Origin: Gracilaria domingensis
Lineage: Eukaryota > Rhodophyta > Florideophyceae > Gracilariales > Gracilariaceae
Direction of reading: 5' to 3'
Assembly (NCBI GenBank): GCA_022539475.1
Contig: VCMS01000001.1
Coordinates: 124,001-188,000, forward strand
DNA: 64,000 nucleotides
Positions 60,011 through 64,000 of this stretch are shown piece by piece. The translations under genes were made by a program, and so were the position numbers. Each line of letters begins with the position of its first letter. Positions within the stretch are counted from its first letter, which is position 1. The notes below the pieces were generated by a model. It was not told the DNA's origin. It searched no databases and saw nothing but the letters and a program-made list of their open reading frames with translations.

Positions 60011-61165
60011 GGGCGCGAGGGAGGGCAAGGCAGCGCGGGGCGGGCGGTGGGCACGGGGGTGGATGGGGCGGGACGGGGTGGGGGACGGGGTGGGAGGCGG
60101 AGGCGGAGGCGGAGGCGGAGGCGGAGGCGGAGGCGGGTGCGGGTGCGGAGGCGGGGGCGCGGTGGACGGTAGCAACGGGCAGAATGCTAGAGAGCTCTAG
60201 AGTGGAAGTTGCAGGAGTGATGGGGCGCCGTTCCGAGGCGGCGCATCTCGGCGGCCGCTGTACTACTCGCGCTTATTACAGCGCAGTTACAAATTGGCGC
60301 CAAATTTGCGCGTGCTACGTGCACGCGCGCCGCCCAATGCGCGCGCGACAAGTGCGCCGCGCGTTCACCGTCGCTTCGCCGCGCTTCATTGTCCGACAGT
60401 GCGCGCGCTGTAATGGCTTGCGCGCGCGCGCGCGCGCGCGATCTCGCGCCGCGCGCAGGCGATGCATGTATACTACAGCGGACGGCGCGCCGCGCCACGT
60501 GGCCACGGCGCGGCGCTACGGCGCGCTGCGCGCCACGCGTGGCGCGCCGCGATTGGGCGGCGGCGCCGTAGCGCGCGCGCCTGGTTGCCAGACGTGGGCG
60601 GCGGCGCGCGCACACCAATGCAAGCGCGGCGCAGCCGCGGCTGCGCGGCAGCCGCCGACTTGCATTTGGCGATTCCGTTTTCTGCCGCTTTACCTTCGCG
60701 CCGCTGCTGAGTGTAGAGTTAGCCAACGCTCCGCGTGCGCCCGCCTCCACCCACGCGCGCCCGCCCCCCCCCCCCCCCGTCTGCGCCTCACTTGCTGCCC
60801 GCCAGCGCCGGCGCTCGTTTGCTGCGCTGCCCGTCTGCGCGCAGTGCTCCGCCTTCGTTGCCGTTTCTTACCGTTCAACATCTTGTCAGTCGTGTGTCTA
60901 CCCCCGCTGTTTTCAACGCACTTCCGACGTAACACGTTTCCTGCGAAACCTCTCCCCTCTCTCTATACCGCCTCGCCTCTTGTGCCCCGCTTCCTACCAC
61001 ATCCCGCCCTCCGTCTCGCCAGCAACCCACTCGCCGTCACTGTCTCATCTCACTCATTGTCTCATCTCACTCCAAACCTCGCCGTCCACCCACCCCCTTT
61101 CCCCTCCCCCCCCCCCCCCCCCCTTCCCTTCTCTTCTCGCGCTTCTCCAACCCCCCCCCCCCATC
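60011..61165. promoter_or_regulatory. Divergent GC-rich promoter between bZIP and AGC kinase
   Basis: The interval is 1155 bp. CCAAT-type boxes lie at 60333-60337, 60552-60556 (ATTGG) and 60613-60617. An E2F-like palindrome TTGGCGCCAAA lies at 60293-60303. GGCGGA hexamers (60094-60135) give the bZIP leader C-rich sense strand. Poly-C runs at about 61108-61126 and 61151-61162 lie just before the kinase ATG. CGCG alternation at 60422-60440 could adopt Z-DNA. Functions are inferred from motif shape only. Confidence 0.55.
60094..60135 (-). repeat. GGCGGA hexamer microsatellite
   Basis: Seven near-perfect GGCGGA units lie 84-125 bp upstream of the bZIP ATG on its template side, so the leader or promoter sense strand is TCCGCC-rich. 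Confidence 0.85.
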
Positions 61166-64000
61166 ATGTCCTTTCCCCCGTACGACCGCCTCAAGGCCGC
61201 TCTGCGTCGCCGCCACGCCATCACCAATTCGCTCGACCTAACCCGCTCGCTAACTATTCAGCTCAGCGCCTGGCTAACTGTCCGTCTCGCTTTCTCCTTT
61301 GCCTCCTCGCGCTACTTTGCCGAGCTTCGTGAGGACGTTTTGCTCTTGTACCCTGCCGCTCAACTTGTTCAATTTGCGTCTGGCACCCTCAGCGTGCAGT
61401 CCATCCAAACCCAGTCCCACACCACGCTCTCCTCCATCGCACAAAAGATCCCCGCAAAGCATGTCATTTCGTTTGCTATTGAGGCCACGCGCTTTCTAGA
61501 ACGCGCTCAAAACGCTCTTGTTGTCAACACCAAGGGCAAGCCTACCGCCCGCCTTGTCTTTGAATCGCACCACCAGCGAACCACTTGGATGCAAGCCATT
61601 AGCGCCAGCCTCAACCGCGAGAAGAAGCACCTTTCCCATTTCAAGCTAATCAAGCATGTGGGAAAAGGAGCGTCCGGACGCGTCTACAAAGTTCGTGATA
61701 CCGTCACCAACGAAACGCTCGCGTTGAAGGTCATTGATAAGGCATACGTGTTCGAGACGGAAAGCTCCTACCGACATGCCATGGATGAACGCATCGTGCT
61801 CCAAACTGTCCGTGATCATCCCTTCGTGCTCGACATGCGTTACGCCTTTCAAAATGCGAAGCGTCTGTTCCTTGTCACCGAGTTTTGTGGAGGCGGTGAT
61901 ATGTTTGAGTTTTTAAACCAGAGACCAACTCCGTTGGGTGAAGACGCGGCGCGATTCGTGGCGTGTGAAATTCTCCTTGCCATTGAACATATCCACAATC
62001 TTGGTATTGTTTACCGCGACCTGAAACTGGAAAACATCTTGATTGATGCAGATGGCCACATACGACTGGCCGACTTTGGCTTAACAAAGGTGCTTCGCCA
62101 AGACAACGGTAAACTTCGTCGAACAAACACCTTTTGCGGCACCAAGGAATACGTGGCCCCAGAAATGATCCGTGGCGACTCGTACGATATGTCCCTTGAC
62201 TTTTGGGCCCTAGGCATCCTCTTGTATGAGATGATGTCTGGCAAAACCCCGTTCTATCACGATGACCACGACCGGATATATGATCGAATTGAGAAAGCCC
62301 CAATCTTCTTCCCGTCAGATCTTTCTCCCGAGGTGCGCAGCTTAATTACATTACTATTGAAGCGTTGCCCGTTGGAGAGACTTGGAACTGGAAGTATGGG
62401 CATCGAAGAAATCAAGCTTCACGACTGGTTCAAGAATGTCGACTGGAATGCAGTAAGGGCTAAGACCGTAGAAAGCCCGTTGCGAAAGGGTCTCCGCTTT
62501 CGCCGCGAGTCTTTGGATGACTCGCAGCTGAGCGCCAGGGCCAAGAAGCGCCGGCAAGAGCAGCGAAAGGCGATGGCTGCCGTTGAAGAAGACCTCAAGG
62601 CGGACAAGAGGTACGTGGCTTCGCTGGGCTCCAGCGTCAGCATTGCAAACCGTCCGAAAGCCCCCATGGAGAAATGGAGGGGCGGAATCTTGGCAGGTTA
62701 TTGCTTCCGCTCGCTAAAGCCATTCGAGACGTTTGTGCCAGAAGCTCCGACGCCCCCTAGCCCCTCCCCCGTGTTAAAAGAGATTTCTGAAGAGTCCGCC
62801 TCAGAATCCAAAGCGGAGGAAGCTGGAAGCGAATTCATGTCATGTTCGACTTCTGCGGTCGCCCCAATGACGACAACGAGTAACGCGGACAGTGAGAAGG
62901 ATGTGACAGAAACGGATCCAAGCTCTGAGGGATCCGAAGAATCCTCGCCACCAGCGAGCATGGAGAATGAATCGAATAATGTTCCGGTGATTCCTATCAA
63001 GACCACTCCCCCCGTCAATCCTGTTGCTGTGAAAGGAAGCAGTTCGTCAATGCCACCAACGCCAGCGATCGCGTCATGGCTTAGTCCGGCGAAAAGTGTA
63101 AGCCGAGGGGCTTCTGCTTCAAGTGCACCTGTCACGCCAAGCACGAAATCATTCCACCTTCCGCCATCGAGTCACTTTCCGCATCTACAAGCGTTGCTGA
63201 CTTCATCAAGCGATGAAAAGCTCGAGCATGAGGAGAACTCGGCAAAGGCTGCGAACGTTCCTGCGGGTACTACCGTGGATGCCAGAAACGAAGACGATAG
63301 TGTTGGATCTAAATCTTTTCACGTCGAAGAAGTGGGTCACGTGACATACGTTCACGACGAGATAGCTGCTGCAAGCGATCGACTTCATGAGAATGATTCC
63401 CTCAACCACATTTTCAACACTTTGGAACAAGGTGGGGGCGATGGTCGCGAAAAAAAGACATCTGACATAGAGCAACCAGAGATACGGATGAAGGAAGTCC
63501 TGGTTGAAGACCCACAATCTGAAGAAGGCAGTGAAACTTTCCCCGTTGCATCCGAGGACTTCACCGAGGCAAACGTTCGGACTAATGATACCACAGATGA
63601 AGACTCGATAGCGCGTGGGGAAGACGGCATCACTTCTGTCGGTGTTCACGAAATAAGAGAAGCTTTGGGTTTTCCGTCATCTAAGCAGGATGAACGTGAA
63701 TCGCAAACCACCGAAAATCACTCCGTCGAAGATCGGAGTACTCCTATCGTAGCGGAGAAGATGAAATCGGCAAACGAAATTGGACATGAATGGGTGGAGG
63801 ACACGGAGCAGGACAAATCTTCCAAGCTACCTAGGAAGTCCGACTCTGTGGCATATGAGTCGTCATCCCCACCCTCGGACCCAAATACAACGAATAGCAC
63901 GGTGGAGAATAACGTTGATGAGAAAGGGTTTGCGTTCCAGACGCGTCCAGTCAACAAATCTCAGTTGTGTGATGTCAGCTCCCTTGTGACGGATATGTAC
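61166..64000 (+). CDS. AGC-family Ser/Thr kinase with N-terminal PH-like domain, cut by window edge
   Basis: ATG 61166 opens a frame of 945 codons that reaches the right edge with no stop. Residues 50-150 look like a pleckstrin-homology domain: SRYFAELREDVLLLYP at the start and FESHHQRTTWMQAISASL as the closing Trp helix. The kinase starts near 160: GKGASGRVYK, LALKVIDK, then YRDLKLENILID near 285, ADFGLTKVL near 300, and TFCGTKEYVAPEM near 321, whose Thr is the usual PDK1-type activation site. It is followed by DFWALGILLYEMMSGKTPF. This is Akt/S6K-like. The AGC tail is present (GGILAGYCFRSLKPFETF), but a clear hydrophobic motif is not. A disordered acidic Ser/Thr-rich tail of more than 400 residues follows, longer than in Akt. 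Membrane recruitment by phosphoinositides is inferred. Confidence 0.88.
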   Translation, partial: MSFPPYDRLKAALRRRHAITNSLDLTRSLTIQLSAWLTVRLAFSFASSRYFAELREDVLLLYPAAQLVQFASGTLSVQSIQTQSHTTLSSIAQKIPAKHVISFAIEATRFLERAQNALVVNTKGKPTARLVFESHHQRTTWMQAISASLNREKKHLSHFKLIKHVGKGASGRVYKVRDTVTNETLALKVIDKAYVFETESSYRHAMDERIVLQTVRDHPFVLDMRYAFQNAKRLFLVTEFCGGGDMFEFLNQRPTPLGEDAARFVACEILLAIEHIHNLGIVYRDLKLENILIDADGHIRLADFGLTKVLRQDNGKLRRTNTFCGTKEYVAPEMIRGDSYDMSLDFWALGILLYEMMSGKTPFYHDDHDRIYDRIEKAPIFFPSDLSPEVRSLITLLLKRCPLERLGTGSMGIEEIKLHDWFKNVDWNAVRAKTVESPLRKGLRFRRESLDDSQLSARAKKRRQEQRKAMAAVEEDLKADKRYVASLGSSVSIANRPKAPMEKWRGGILAGYCFRSLKPFETFVPEAPTPPSPSPVLKEISEESASESKAEEAGSEFMSCSTSAVAPMTTTSNADSEKDVTETDPSSEGSEESSPPASMENESNNVPVIPIKTTPPVNPVAVKGSSSSMPPTPAIASWLSPAKSVSRGASASSAPVTPSTKSFHLPPSSHFPHLQALLTSSSDEKLEHEENSAKAANVPAGTTVDARNEDDSVGSKSFHVEEVGHVTYVHDEIAAASDRLHENDSLNHIFNTLEQGGGDGREKKTSDIEQPEIRMKEVLVEDPQSEEGSETFPVASEDFTEANVRTNDTTDEDSIARGEDGITSVGVHEIREALGFPSSKQDERESQTTENHSVEDRSTPIVAEKMKSANEIGHEWVEDTEQDKSSKLPRKSDSVAYESSSPPSDPNTTNSTVENNVDEKGFAFQTRPVNKSQLCDVSSLVTDMY

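Noticed and set aside
60184-61332. A 382-codon frame overlapping the kinase start
   Set aside because: No domain; it runs through promoter DNA, and the kinase is clearly in another frame from 61166.

Overview
The window looks like nuclear DNA of a photosynthetic protist, most likely a mesophilic unicellular red alga. The evidence is: mostly intronless genes; two nucleus-encoded photosystem II proteins (a PsbW-like membrane protein and a PsbQ-like lumenal protein with a twin-arginine signal); a plastid-type branched-chain aminotransferase; an RWP-RK regulator; and plastid presequences that begin with a phenylalanine motif. The lineage is inferred from gene content. No rRNA, tRNA, CRISPR array or viral element was recognised.

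Layout, left to right. (1) 1-9.7 kb: a gamma-tubulin complex GCP3-like gene running off the left edge, two LINE RNase H relics, a truncated GT90 glycosyltransferase relic, and a divergent bZIP-like gene. (2) 9.7-24.2 kb: the TOR kinase gene (2871 aa, with one 94-nt intron near its start), divergent from a TOE1-type deadenylase, then a bromodomain chromatin protein. (3) 24.2-31.5 kb: a glutaredoxin-glutaredoxin-MsrA fusion, a mitochondrial-carrier-family gene, and the two PSII genes, whose stop codons overlap tail to tail. (4) 31.5-47 kb: a mosaic of uninterrupted DNA-transposon genes (hAT; PIF/Harbinger; a possible transposon-linked orphan) and decayed GC-rich host-gene fragments (two cyclin relics, a TAF2 relic). 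(5) 47-49.6 kb: gene-poor, with a perfect 48-bp-arm palindrome and the second copy of an old repeat. (6) 49.6-64 kb: BCAT, then an extremely GC-rich, microsatellite-rich cluster: a fucosyltransferase-like gene, RWP-RK, CHY zinc finger, bZIP, and a PH-AGC kinase running off the right edge.

Functional themes. TOR and an Akt/S6K-like AGC kinase are both present but 43 kb apart. PsbW and PsbQ sit as a compact convergent pair, and PsbW shares a G-box/CCAAT promoter with the carrier gene. Chromatin, RNA and transcription functions (bromodomain protein, TOE1, RWP-RK, two bZIPs) are scattered as single genes with no sign of operons. Genes in the GC cluster share a sense-strand C-rich 5' leader whose polarity flips with gene direction.

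Limits. All family calls are by eye. Start codons were moved to the first sensible ATG where a longer open frame had no ATG. Intron calls other than the one in TOR could have been missed.
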